From the NCBI GenBank assembly GCA_028023455.1, contig JAQFVV010012396.1, positions 5,248,085-5,312,084 of the forward strand: a DNA stretch of 64,000 bases, in the 5' to 3' direction. This stretch comes from Epiperipatus broadwayi (taxonomy: Eukaryota; Onychophora; Udeonychophora; Euonychophora; Peripatidae). The notes under the pieces were generated by a model. The model saw nothing but the letters and a program-made list of their open reading frames with translations, did not search any database and was not told the origin of the DNA. Position 1 is the stretch's first letter, and each line of letters opens with the position of its first letter. Made by a program: the position numbers and the translations under genes. Below, piece after piece: positions 37,736-50,970 of this stretch.

Positions 37736-38155
37736 ATTCTGCTCATCTCTCTGGTGTATTTAAATGGGCTTAAAGTCCTACATATGAGAGTCAGAATGAC
37801 TTATGGTCAACATGGGTATATCAAACAAATTGGCAAACAAATGCTTTGGATTTGCCATCATCAGATTTTCAATGATATGGATCCTGAAGAGTTAGAGAGT
37901 GGTGAAGATTTAATCCTGTCCATTGAAATTTGAGGATTTGCTATCTTAATATGAGCCAAGTACTGATTGAAAGTATGTGAGGGAGATGATGGTTCAGATT
38001 GCCTGATGGATGCTGGTTCAGCACAAAGTACACATACTTATGATCATTTGTCTTTTTTCTCATGTATGTGATCATGTGTATCAGTTACCTAAGATGAAAT
38101 GGATTATTAAAGAAATTGAATGTCTGGGTTCAAATCCCCTCTAAGAACAAATTTG
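37736..38155 (+). mobile_element. repeat A, tandem unit 2
   Basis: A second plus-sense unit lies head-to-tail with the first, period about 425 bases. The ribozyme region (about 37995-38045) reads CTGATGG, stem II ATGCT/AGCAC, then AAAG. The tRNA-like tail has GGGTTCAAATCCCC at about 38128, a close B-box match. Confidence 0.65.
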
Positions 38156-38479
38156 ATGAATTAAAATAGCTTTTCTCAACAAATAAATACAAGAAAGTGT
38201 CAAAGGACATTTGTACCTGTTACAGAAACAAAACTATATGTAATATTTAGAAAACATTGCTTTATATATCTATGACTCCTAAAATTATTAATCCTAGAAA
38301 TTGTACATTTCAAAATTTATCAAGATTTGTTTTTAAGGTTTTTAACCCTTTGGTACATATGACCCTATCCTCTGATAGGATTCTAAATACTTTGTGAAAA
38401 TAATCAACAATATGACAATAGAAAGAATTGACATCTTATTAAACTTTTGATATGGGATATTTGAAAAATTACCCAAAAT
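38156..38479. other. AT-rich non-coding stretch
   Basis: I see no feature here. It may include the unrecognisable upstream part of the PLE fossil that follows. Confidence 0.4.
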
Positions 38480-39420
38480 AAAGCATTATCTATTGCCAAA
38501 AAAACATTAAATGAAGATATTCTGCATACCAACCTACTTTACAAAACAAGGTATGGTCATGAGTTCACCACTCTTGAAAGCAATATTTACTCAAAAATTT
38601 TGAAACCATAGACATAAATACGATGTTTTTGCTTATTTATAATACATTTGTCATATGGATACATAGAAGAACATTATTGCAAACATTTGTATAATACATT
38701 AACAACATGTCTTCATCAATTAAATTTACAGCATAATTATAAGAAGAATAAAAATTAGTAATTTAGTATTTTTATAACAGGATTTCCTCATGGTTAAATT
38801 AATCTATTGTTTAGTCCACACACATACACACCATAAAATACTCTCCATATACATCCAATCATGACAGAAATATAAAAGTGGAATTATACTATCACTAAAG
38901 AACAAAAAAAAATCTTCAAAAGCAAATGATATGGAAAAAGAAAAGTCCAGCTTAGAATACACTTTCATAAATAGTGTTTATCCCTTAACTGACATTAAGA
39001 ACATTTAAATAATCAAAGAAAAAATACTGTAGTACATCCATATATACTACAAATGGTAGACAAGCTAAAAAAAAATCTGCAATCAATATAATATCAGTAA
39101 AATTTTTCTAAACCTATAGAATGCTGATATGAATTCTTATCTCTACAAAATCTAAACTTTAATACTGAAAAAAGAATCAAATCTATGAAATACTATCTAA
39201 TTGTGGAAGAACATATGTTGGCCAAACTATTCATCCCATTAAAAATGATTAAAATAATATAAAACAATAATTAAATAGAAAAAAAAACAAATGTGTCTAA
39301 AGTAATATAATGAATACATGTTCAATTGGGGAAAATGCAAGAAATATTGGACTGAAAGTAAAAAATTAAAAACAAAAAATAAAATATTTACATAACAATA
39401 GCAAATGACCTAATAGTTTT
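38480..39420 (+). pseudogene. Penelope-like element fossil, reverse transcriptase and GIY-YIG endonuclease
   Basis: Conceptual fragments appear in PLE order. Near 38644 the DNA reads TFVIWIHRRTLLQTF, matching the segment after the YVDD box (DDTFVIW.HG...L..F), then YINN and IKFTA, as in Penelope RT palm/thumb sequence. STHTYTP then matches the K-x-THT-x-R-Y segment. Near 39020-39110 comes the linker with a KLKK-ICNQYNI-like piece. Near 39195-39250 NCGRTYVGQTIHPIK matches the GIY-YIG start (C-x-C-G-x-TYVGQT). A degraded tail follows to about 39400. Frameshifts and stops are numerous. Repeat C follows at 39500. Confidence 0.65.
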
Positions 39421-39499
39421 TAAAAAATCATTCATTAACCTTGTTTTTAAAAGAAAAAAGGAAATCTAAAGGATTTTTCTAGATAAGGATATAAAAATT

Positions 39500-39680
39500 C
39501 TACTGATTATTGCCTTTGACATAATAGCTTTGTTGGTTAAAACATCACTTTAAATTTAATATTTACAAATTTAAAGATTACCATTTAAAGTCTTGTTCAA
39601 GATGTTTCTGCTCAGACCAGCAACAACTAAAAGAAAGAAAATACTACTACTCATTACACTGTGTTCTTTACTAACCTGAA
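39500..39680 (+). mobile_element. repeat C copy behind PLE fossil
   Basis: It contains a tRNA-like segment (GACATAATAGCTTTGTTGG, later AAGTCTTGTTCAAG), then CAGACCAGCAACAACT and ACTACTACTCATTACACTG. The order agrees with the 15 kb and 30.7 kb copies. The distal blocks are missing or too diverged. Confidence 0.5.
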
Positions 39681-40371
39681 AGTTATAGTTAAAATATGTT
39701 TACAAAAGTAATTAAAATTGATCTTAAAAATATTCAACAACTCAGCTAATTGATGAAAATATTTCACCATATAAATACATACAAAATGAAACCAATGCAA
39801 TCCTTCAGATAATAATCTTTCACTATTTTACATTTGTTATGCTTTTAAAAAATTATTATTTATTCACATCCATTTAAGTTATTTATCCTCTTAATTTATA
39901 TACCTATAATGCATTTTCTACAAATCTATAATATTTTTATAAAAATATATTTTTTTATCTCATCATATTTGTTGTTCTCATCATATATTCTATTTAAACA
40001 TTATTTTTATTAGTCTACTTCTATTTATAAATTTTAGCTCTTTAAATATTTTACATTTGCTTTTAATTTTCCTTACTGTACTATTCCATTTTGCTTTGAA
40101 AAGCTTTATTTGCTATATACAATATATCGGTCTAGTTTTTTTTAATTCTTTCTAAAACTTTTCTAGTCTCCTGGTCAATGCCAAATGCATCTTTTATAAA
40201 TGTTAGAGAATTATCACTCCTTTTCAAATTACTTTACTTTTTTTTTTATTTGTTTTATGAAAACACTTCAGATTTTTAACTTATTCTATTGATTTTTTGC
40301 TCCTAGTATCAACTATAATTTCAATTTACTTATACGACTCCTTGCCTCATTTAATAAATTACATAAATATT
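39681..40371. other. AT-rich non-coding stretch
   Basis: No gene or named repeat is supported in this stretch. Confidence 0.4.
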
Positions 40372-40474
40372 TATAATATATAGGGTATATGGGCACAGAC
40401 TTTCACACGACTCACCACTCTCCACACTATCTCATAGCACTGATAAACTTGAACACATATATGTCGAAAAGATA

Positions 40475-40535
40475 AATAATCACCAATATACATATTTCAT
40501 GCTAAACCAGCAATCATCAGTTGGTCCAGATTACC
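40475..40535 (-). ncRNA. hammerhead ribozyme in the left arm of the A2 foldback
   Basis: On the minus strand the order is ACCAA, CTGATGA, stem II TGCT/AGCA with loop GGTTT, GAAA, ATATGTAT, A, TTGGT. All core positions match the hammerhead consensus. Stem I has the same bulged pairing as in the right arm. Confidence 0.65.
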
Positions 40536-40768
40536 ATCTCTACACATATATGCCATAAGTGCTCAGATATATATTAAGATAGACATATCTTATACTTTAA
40601 TGGACAGGCTTCAAACTACTCCATTCTCCAACTTTTCAACCGTCCATCCAATTGAAAATCTGATGATGGAATGCTCAAAGGCCACCATGTCCATTAAAGT
40701 ATGAGGTATGGCTATCTTAATATATATATATATATATCTGAGCACTTATGGTATATATGTGTAGAGTG

Positions 40769-40828
40769 GTAATCTGGACCAACTGATGATTGCTAGTTTA
40801 GCATGAAATACGTATATTGGTGATTATT
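40769..40828 (+). ncRNA. hammerhead ribozyme in the right arm of the A2 foldback, best A copy
   Basis: CTGATGA is at 40783-40789 and GAAA at 40805-40808. Stem II pairs TGCT (40791-40794) with AGCA (40800-40803) around AGTTT. Stem III is the palindrome ATACGTAT (40808-40815), followed by the cleavage-site A at 40816. Stem I pairs ACCAA (40778-40782) with TTGGT (40817-40821), then, past the bulge TGG, TAATC (40770-40774) with GATTA (40822-40826). Position 10.1/11.1 is U-U. The self-complementary stem III has no loop, so cleavage would need two copies paired together. Confidence 0.75.
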
Positions 40829-40965
40829 TATCTCTTCAACATATATGTGTTCAAGGGTATCAGTGTTATGAGATAGTGTGGAGAGTAGTGGGTCGTGTGA
40901 AAGTCTGTACTCATATACCCTATATATTACATATATAAACACAGGTATATAATAAGCCTGTATGT

Positions 40966-41329
40966 TTCAGTTATAAATATTTATATATATTTTTTTAGAC
41001 AAATATTTCTAAATTTTCTATTTTTTATTCGATTTTTCCCATTAATTAGCCATTTCTGAGATTTTTTCCCTCAATGAATTTATTTTTATATATTTTATTT
41101 TTGCAAACTTTCTTTACAATAATTCTATGTTTTTTGAATACTATATCATATATTAAAAAAAATTACCATATGATGTTTTCGTTCAGTTCCCATCCTAATT
41201 CTCAATCTTTTTACATTACGCTCCAATTCTCAAAGAAGCAAAATAAAATTAACATTTTTACTAACTTTATATCTCTATTTGGTATTTATAAAAATTATTT
41301 TTGTAAAGCCCTTTAATTATTTTTAACAA
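40966..41329. other. AT-rich non-coding stretch
   Basis: The 80-codon plus-strand ORF at 41074-41316 is Phe/Ile/Lys-rich with no recognisable motif. I treat it as chance. Confidence 0.4.
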
Positions 41330-41830
41330 TCTCAAACCTATTCTCATATTTTCAAGATTTCTGTTCGTTATATCACAAGATTTATTTTATCTAAAAATAT
41401 TATGAATAATAGTTGTAATTTCAATCCAATAACATTGAACAATATACATATCTCCTCTCCATTTCTCTGAACTAAATCCATTATGAATTTCCTCTCAGAT
41501 TTTAAATTATTTCAAAAAAGATTTAAACTTATATATTAATATATATACATGTGGAGGAGGGGGGTTGCGTAAATATTTTATAAACAATAAAACCTATTGC
41601 TATTTTCTCTTTGTGTTATAATCTAATTCCCATATCATGTCATCCATCTGAAACCTTAATTACCAATTTTAATTTTATTAAAGCTTTTTTTTTAGCCCAC
41701 TCTTATATAACTTTACATATTTGCTAATATTTCAACTGCCATATTATCTAGACCTTTTGATTTACTTTCTTTTAAATCAACTAATTTTTCAATTCAATTA
41801 TGACATGTATTTTGTTGGAAATCAATCTTT
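41330..41830 (-). pseudogene. decayed LINE reverse transcriptase, N-terminal part
   Basis: On the minus strand at about 41722-41786 the DNA reads LVDLKESKSKGLDNMAVEIL. This matches the L-K-x-x-KSPGPD-x-x-x-x-E-L/I-L motif at the start of LINE reverse transcriptases (RTE/CR1-like). Later pieces (towards 41560) could be the NWRGI/YRPIS region but are too degraded to be sure. Stops and frame changes are frequent. Confidence 0.4.
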
Positions 41831-43727
41831 CTAATTAATCACATTTTTCAACAGCCAATATTTTTATTACAAAACTTAATCGCTTTTTGAAAACTTCTTT
41901 ATTCTAGCATTCTCTTCTTTCTCCATTTAATAACATAACAGCCTTTGCTGAATCAGTGGCTGTTGATTTTTTTAGCTTAGAAAGAATGTTATTATCTTAT
42001 TCTAGATATACTAAATGTGAGAGGAAACAGATTCTCAGCTTATTTTTGTATTATTGTTAAATTTAAGCTAATGGTTGAGATTGTCACATTTGATACAAAT
42101 CTATGGTCAATCTTGACTTTAAAACTAGAGATTAATTCAATAATTGTATATTTTAAGTGACCTCAGTTATGCAAATTAACTTTGACTTTTAGGCAAAATA
42201 GATATAATGTAAAACAAAGTAATTTTTTAATGAATTTAATCTGCATTTGACATTAAAAATCAATTTCAAACAATCCATTTCTGAAATATATATATATATG
42301 ACTAATCAAGAGACATGGATGGTAGAGCCCAGTGGTTTCTAATGATTGGTTTTCTTTAATAGAATGAACTATTTCAAACCAACCCAGGAGGCATTTTTTA
42401 CTTTTATATGTTATTAAAACAATATTAGTGAATATGCTGTTTTATTTATTAAAATCTTCTAATTTTTTTTATTATAGTAAAACCATTAACTATGCTGTAT
42501 CAATATATATGTCTTCAATGATATATTATGCAAAAAAATGTAAATAAGCAAAAAAAAATTAAAATGTGTAAATTTAATACATTTTACAATATGTGAGAAG
42601 CTATTTTTCCACCTTTGACTAATGTACATGATCACATTTAAATAAAAAATTGTAATAAATTTTACAATATGCCAGCAACAAATTTTTGTTCTCAAACATG
42701 CAATAATATTTATTAATGAAATTCCTTTAGTTTATGTTGAAATCACACACATTTTATTATTTTTTTTATTTTTTCTGAATTTGATATGAAGTAAGTGTTT
42801 TGTAAATACAATACTAAAAGTTTTATAAAATTTAAAAACATAGTGATATTGATTTAAAAACATCAAAATAATTAGATATATAGTTTTTTTATAATAAGAC
42901 TACTACTATGTTTCTATAAAAGGAAAAAAATCCTGAAAAAAAAATCATCCAGATTTAACTGTATTGAAAGACAGATATTTTACTAGTCTTTTTATTTTAA
43001 AAATTTAAAGTAAGTTTTTTTAGTTTTACTTGTTAAGTTTTTCAATAAATAAATGAATGAACATACATTCAGAAAAATATATATATAAATGTATTCTTCC
43101 AACTTATTAATATTTTTTTTATTTTGTTTATACTATAATTTTTATTTATATACACATATTATACATATAAAATTAATCTGTTTTACATATATGTGCACAT
43201 TAAAAATATTGTACTCTTGCAGTTCAATAAACTATACTTATTCCATTATGATCTAAGTTTATCAGCAAAATATGAGCTATTATATGTGATGTATAATGTA
43301 TGTGAGCAGGCTTGGAATAAAATATAGTGGTTTATTACAGTACCACTGTACTTTGATATGAATTTAAAATCTTAAAAAAGCCACTCATTATATTTGGTGC
43401 TTTTATTACTCTGTATTTGCTTAAAATTTTATAAATAGCTAAAATTTGTAATAATAATTTGTAAAATGTATATTAAATTTGTAGACCAGAGATAGATGGG
43501 TAGCCTGAATATTTAATGTTTCCCTCTCAGTTCTTAGCTAAATAAAGTTAAACAAAATTTAAATTTTGTCATATAAATAAAACTACGGTGCCTGGTTGCT
43601 ATTTGGGTACCAGATATCATGTGGTCTTGCAAACAATTAATTATATGATTATTATTATTACATAAAAAATAATTTGCAAAATATTTTGGCAAACAAATGA
43701 AAAATGAAAATTAAAGCATACTGGAAT
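41831..43727. other. AT-rich non-coding stretch
   Basis: A weak tRNA-like or SINE-like piece may exist at 42318-42390 but I cannot support it. Otherwise nothing is seen. Confidence 0.4.
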
Positions 43728-43819
43728 AGTTGGTGGCTGAATGGTTAGCACAGCTATCTTACAAACAGTGGTCCTGGGGTTCACTTCCTGGCTGACGCTT
43801 TGACACATTAAAAAAAAAA
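43728..43819 (+). mobile_element. tRNA-derived short SINE, copy 2
   Basis: The tRNA-like part begins AGTTGGTGGCTGAATGGTTAG and has the B-box-like GGGGTTCACTTCCTGG. CTGACGCTTTGACACATT and an A-tail follow. It is the same family as the 63.4 kb copy but more diverged. Confidence 0.7.
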
Positions 43820-44384
43820 CACACTGGAATATGAAAACATTAAAATGATATAAAAGAACCCATTTTTCTAGTTAATTTTTAAAGTTATTTACAGTTCTTT
43901 TATTATTTACATGTTACAGTTAAATTATGGAAAACCTTAGATCAGAGACAATGCTGAACTTACCTACAGAACTAATAGATAAAAAAAATATGGTTTTAAT
44001 ATAAAAGCATAAGTCAGGATATTACAATAATAATTCAAAAATGAATTACAACAAGCTTTGATACACTTTTTAATTAAAGAATTTTGATAAATGACTCAAC
44101 TGCATTAAGAAGTAAATAGATGATATAAGATACAGATTTTAAAATGTTTGTTTTATTTCACAAAAAGAATATATTTTTATATATATTTTTATAATATGTA
44201 ATAAATCAAACTAACTACTTTTAAGTGAATGATAGCTTTATATTAAGAAGAAATATGCCTATCTGTTTTGAAAAGTATGTCTTCCAGTTTTTATCTATAA
44301 ATCTGAAATATTGACATAACAAAAACAAAACAATATATAGACTTTAGACCATTCAATAAATAATGAAAAGAATATATAGTTGGA
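43820..44384. other. AT-rich non-coding stretch
   Basis: Nothing recognised. Confidence 0.4.
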
Positions 44385-44590
44385 TATATTATTAGAAGAG
44401 ATGATAAAAATGGACCACTGAACTTTTCAACTGTATTCCAAAAGATTGTAAAAAAACTAGTAAGAGATTACATGTGAGACAGCTGAGGAAATAAAGAAGT
44501 TTGTTGATATGATGTAGAAAAACGAACCTATAAATAAGAGAAAGTTGATCAAACATAGAGAGAACTTTATTCTGTAAGTATCACAATGGA
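44385..44590 (+). pseudogene. RTE-like LINE C-terminal fossil
   Basis: The conceptual translation includes DKNGPLNFFNCIPKDCKKT, then a piece resembling R-L-H-V-R-Q-L-R, and later a piece ending LIKHRENF. This matches the C-terminal end of RTE-type ORF2 proteins, where W-x-x-x-L-x-x-W-P/I-x-x-x-K/R-R-x-x-GRP is followed by RW and then W-x-x-x-A-x-x-R. The reading is degraded and short; whether it belongs to the same family as the 3.7 kb fossil is unknown. Confidence 0.4.
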
Positions 44591-46190
44591 TAAACATAAT
44601 GATTATAGAAATGATGAGCTTTAAAAACTATATTTTGATAGCACTGAATTAGTTTAAAAAGTAGTTTTCAATAAGCAAAATATTCCTGATTGAATTGCTA
44701 TCTGAGAAATGTGGGAGTAAATCTATCTAACTAAAGCAGATATTTTATGATGTACCATTTGAATATATTTATTTTTAAGCAAGAAACATGTGATGGCACA
44801 CAAAAAAAGAATTTTTTACATTAATTATGTTTTGATAAAGATTCAATTAAAGTCATGGAAGTCTCATCGATAACAAGAAACTAAGTCAGTTTCTTGTAAG
44901 TTATAAATATTTTCTGGTCATGTTACTCTTTCAGTGATTATGTTTATGTATCATAAAGTTGCCATTTTTAGAAAATTTCTGTTTTATCACTGTGTCACTG
45001 GAAAAAAATATGGAATTAATAGATAAATACTCATTTATTTAGTGGACTTTTCAAATTATTTACATCTTAATAATGTAAATAATTTATTAAAGTTTATGAT
45101 GAAGCACTAAAATTGAGATCTGAAATTAAATTATGACAAAAAGACAGCAAGAAAGGAAAAATTATCATCAAAGACAACCAACAACTCTCTTAATTAATAA
45201 TCTTAATCTGCTATTAGGTAGAAAACATGAACTGTTGCAACATTATAAAATTTAACTTTGGCTAGAATTCAGTTTGAAAATGCTGCTTTTTTTAGAAAGA
45301 ATATTTCATTAAATATTAATTACTTTCTCCAATGGCATTCTTACAAAATATTCAAATTCTATTTGAAATTATGTCTTGAGAGCAATTGATTTAAATTGAA
45401 TCAACCCCAAAGCTTATCAAAATTGAAATCAGTCATCTCTATAACTATAATTGTTATTTATTTTGATTTTAACATTTACACATATATTAATGATAAATTG
45501 AGAATTTTTTAGGAAAATACATGTTTTTTAATTCACATTGTAATCAGAATTCTATTTTTTCATTTTGTTTCAGAGATTATAAATATGTATCATAGAAAAT
45601 AATTCCAAAGTAAGTTGTTGTATACATCACATGGTATTAAATTCTCATGAAAAAATAAAATCAATTCACCAGGAAACAATCACAATAGACTTTTTTTGAT
45701 TCTATCCTATATCTAGTGTCTTTCTTATCACTTACATAATGGTTCTAAAGTGGAAATAAAGAAAGTATTCACTGTCTTATGCAAACTAATGTGAGTTTAA
45801 CAGAATCATATAATGCTTAACTTTTACTTTATAAAAAGTTTTAATTCCAATTAAGTTTAGTTGTCACTTAGAGTTCTATATATTGTTAAAAAAGGAGATT
45901 ATTTGGTTTCAAATTTCTAAAAATAAAAAATATAGATTGTTCTAATTATTTTATTATAGGCCTTTCTTGATTATTGTTAATTAAATTTTCTGTTATTCTT
46001 CCAACAAATTAGAATTCATAGTACTCAGTTATTTGCACCTTTAATTTTGTTATTTATCACAATCAATGGTGAAAGATTATCAATTTACCAATAACAATGT
46101 TACTGGACTTAAGTCTAACCAAGTATCTTATCAAAATTAATAATTAAAATGTATTTAATTCAAATATTTATTATTATGTTCAAGAGAGAA
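44591..46190. other. AT-rich non-coding stretch
   Basis: No gene or named repeat is supported in this stretch. Confidence 0.4.
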
Positions 46191-46260
46191 CTTTATAGTA
46201 CAATAGCAGTGGGCTTGAATCCATATCAGAAGGCTGTGAGTTCAAATTCTGTTTATTCTT
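46191..46260 (+). repeat. tRNA-like fragment
   Basis: A-box-like ACAATAGCAGTGGGCTT is followed about 22 bases later by B-box-like GTGAGTTCAAATTC. No cloverleaf with sound acceptor pairing can be drawn. It may be an old SINE head. Confidence 0.3.
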
Positions 46261-46649
46261 ACATATCATTATTTAGCATAATAGTAATATGATTCCAAAT
46301 TCAGGGATGTAAAAGATTTTTTTTTACTTTAATTAACGAAATCAATTCTCTAATTTTAGTGCTCACATTTTACTTGATCAACTGAGAAACCGAGATGTTA
46401 TTATTATTTAATTTATAAATCAAGCTTATTTTATTATTCGATATCATGTCATAAAAAAATAGGTTACAAAACTGAAATTTATAGAATAATATAAGAGCTT
46501 ACATAGCACAAGTGCTGAGAAATACTGGAAAATCATATAATATTTGTAAATGAAATCATTTACCAGTCAATGAGATATTAACTTGCTTAGTGATTATTCG
46601 ATGGCTATCTGGGCTAGGCATCCATCAAAAATCTTCAGATTACCTCAAA

Positions 46650-46765
46650 AATGTTCAATGCTTTTATTCCAGGTTTTTAATACTTATGCTATGAAGGATT
46701 CATAAAATCAATATTTTGAAAACTTGCTTGTACATAAACTGTAACCAGATATAAGAGATATAAGG
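46650..46765 (+). repeat. dispersed repeat D, copy 1
   Basis: The segment TTTTATTCCAGGTTT, TAATACTTATGCTATGAAGG and GTAACCAGATAT recurs in the same order at 52505-52615. The family is unidentified. Confidence 0.4.
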
Positions 46766-47111
46766 TTGACTTTTTAATCTCTCTCTCTTCAGTAATTACT
46801 TAGGGTACTTGTGAGTTTTCAAATAAACCAAGATGGCAGTAGTATTTTTGATAAATATTGATAAATATACTGTTTTGAGGACCTGCAATCTTGCAAAGAT
46901 AAGTTATCTGTTAAATTAAAAAAATAATAATAAATCGATTGTTAAATTTTTAAAAAAGGACTATATTTCAAAAATTTTTATTTAGAAGCTTTATTTCAAT
47001 TTTTTAGCTATATTAGAATGTGGAAGCAATGAGATGCTCTTAACAGTGTTATATTTTGTTTTAATTCAGCATGTTTGCTTTTTCCAGCATTTCTTTTAGT
47101 AAATTGTCATC

Positions 47112-47235
47112 ATGATCAAAATTTGGAATCTTCCTGCCACAAAACAAGATGCTGTGGAATACTTACAAAGGTACAACATTCTGTTCTTTCAAAAAGTATG
47201 TGTTAATGGTTACAATATGAAAATTTGCATTCAAA
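47112..47235 (+). pseudogene. IS1595/Merlin-like transposase N-terminal fragment, copy 1
   Basis: One frame reads KIWNLPATKQDAVEYLQRY, then CVNGYNMKI. The pattern W-x-LP, then x-FLQ-x-x-G-I-L, then C-x-N-x-H-x-M-x-L is typical of the N-terminal zinc-ribbon region of eukaryotic IS1595-like (ISXO2/Merlin) transposases. The H of the ribbon is Y here. The catalytic domain is missing. A frame opening without stop for about 40 codons suggests moderate age. Family assignment is from motif wording. Confidence 0.5.
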
Positions 47236-47467
47236 ATACCTTCCCATCTACTGTAATATGCTATATGTTAAATTAAAACAAAATTAATAAATCGATTATT
47301 AAATTAAAAAAAAGAAATTCCAATAAATTTCATTACGGAACTTTATTTCAATTTTTTTTACTTATATTATAATGTGAAAAGAGATGAGAGCTCTAAGAAT
47401 TGTCATACTTTGGCATAATTTAGCATGTTTCTTTTTCCAGCAGCTTTTTTTTGGTAAATTATCATAA

Positions 47468-47595
47468 TGATAAAAATTTGGGATTTTCCTGTCACAGAAT
47501 GTAATATTGTGGATTATTTCCAAAGGTACGGGATCATTTCCTCCCAATAAGTGTGTGTCCATGGTCCAATATAATCGTGCATTGCTGACATGAAT
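47468..47595 (+). pseudogene. IS1595/Merlin-like transposase N-terminal fragment, copy 2
   Basis: This is the second member of the tandem pair. The frame reads KIWDFPVTECNIVDYFQRYG and then has a stop where copy 1 has Lys, before VCVHG. The same N-terminal pattern is visible but decayed. The minus-strand ORF 47362-47619 lies over it and is not a gene. Confidence 0.45.
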
Positions 47596-47762
47596 AAAGT
47601 GCAAATTTTTTTTTCTCATTTTCCTGTTTATAAGTCAATCAAAAAAAAATAAATTGTAAATTTGTTATTAATTTTCTACATTGATATTTTTTTTAAAATA
47701 ACAGTAATAAAATATAAAATGTAAATATTAAATATACTTCCTATCTGACATTTTTGTACACA

Positions 47763-47781
47763 TTTTGGGGAGCCCCCAAAA
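47763..47781. other. perfect small hairpin
   Basis: TTTTGGGG, loop AGC, CCCCAAAA. It is an isolated 8-bp stem with no T-run or ORF relation. It may be a transposon end or chance. Confidence 0.4.
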
Positions 47782-50857
<3,076 letters not shown>

Positions 50858-50970
50858 AGGCAGTCAATTCCTGATCCAGCTGATAAAAAATATAGTAGGG
50901 GTTTCTGACCCAACTGTTGAAGAAAACAGTCATTTCATGATCAGGCTGCTGAAGAAGTCAGTTGGGAATT
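50858..50970 (+). repeat. short degenerate tandem repeat, three units
   Basis: Three units of about 32-36 bases share the pattern TTC-TGATC-CAGCTG-TGAAGAA-CAGT. They start near 50868, 50903 and 50936. The units are imperfect, so this is an old minisatellite or a decayed repeat-coding sequence. Confidence 0.5.

Larger units (their letters stand above)
40372..40965. mobile_element. repeat A2 foldback, long form
   Basis: A minus-sense A2 copy (40372-40688) is joined to a plus-sense copy (40688-40965). The arms of about 240 bases are highly similar and inverted, with a spacer of about 90-100 bases. Both ends carry TATAGGGTATATG-type sequence. The spacer contains sequence of the minus-sense copy (GAAAATCTGATGATGG) that the plus copy lacks. 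An AT dinucleotide run lies at 40717-40736. Confidence 0.75.
46950..47600 (+). repeat. tandem duplication carrying an IS1595/Merlin-like transposase fragment
   Basis: Segments at about 46960-47230 and 47330-47600 are alike along their length (for example GCTTTATTTCAATTTTTT, then TTTGCTTTTTCCAGCA). The offset is about 350-370 bases, which indicates a tandem duplication or two insertions. Confidence 0.55.

Noticed and set aside
41074-41316. 80-codon plus-strand ORF as a membrane protein
   Set aside because: It is Phe/Ile/Leu-rich because of the AT-rich composition and overlaps no recognisable element.
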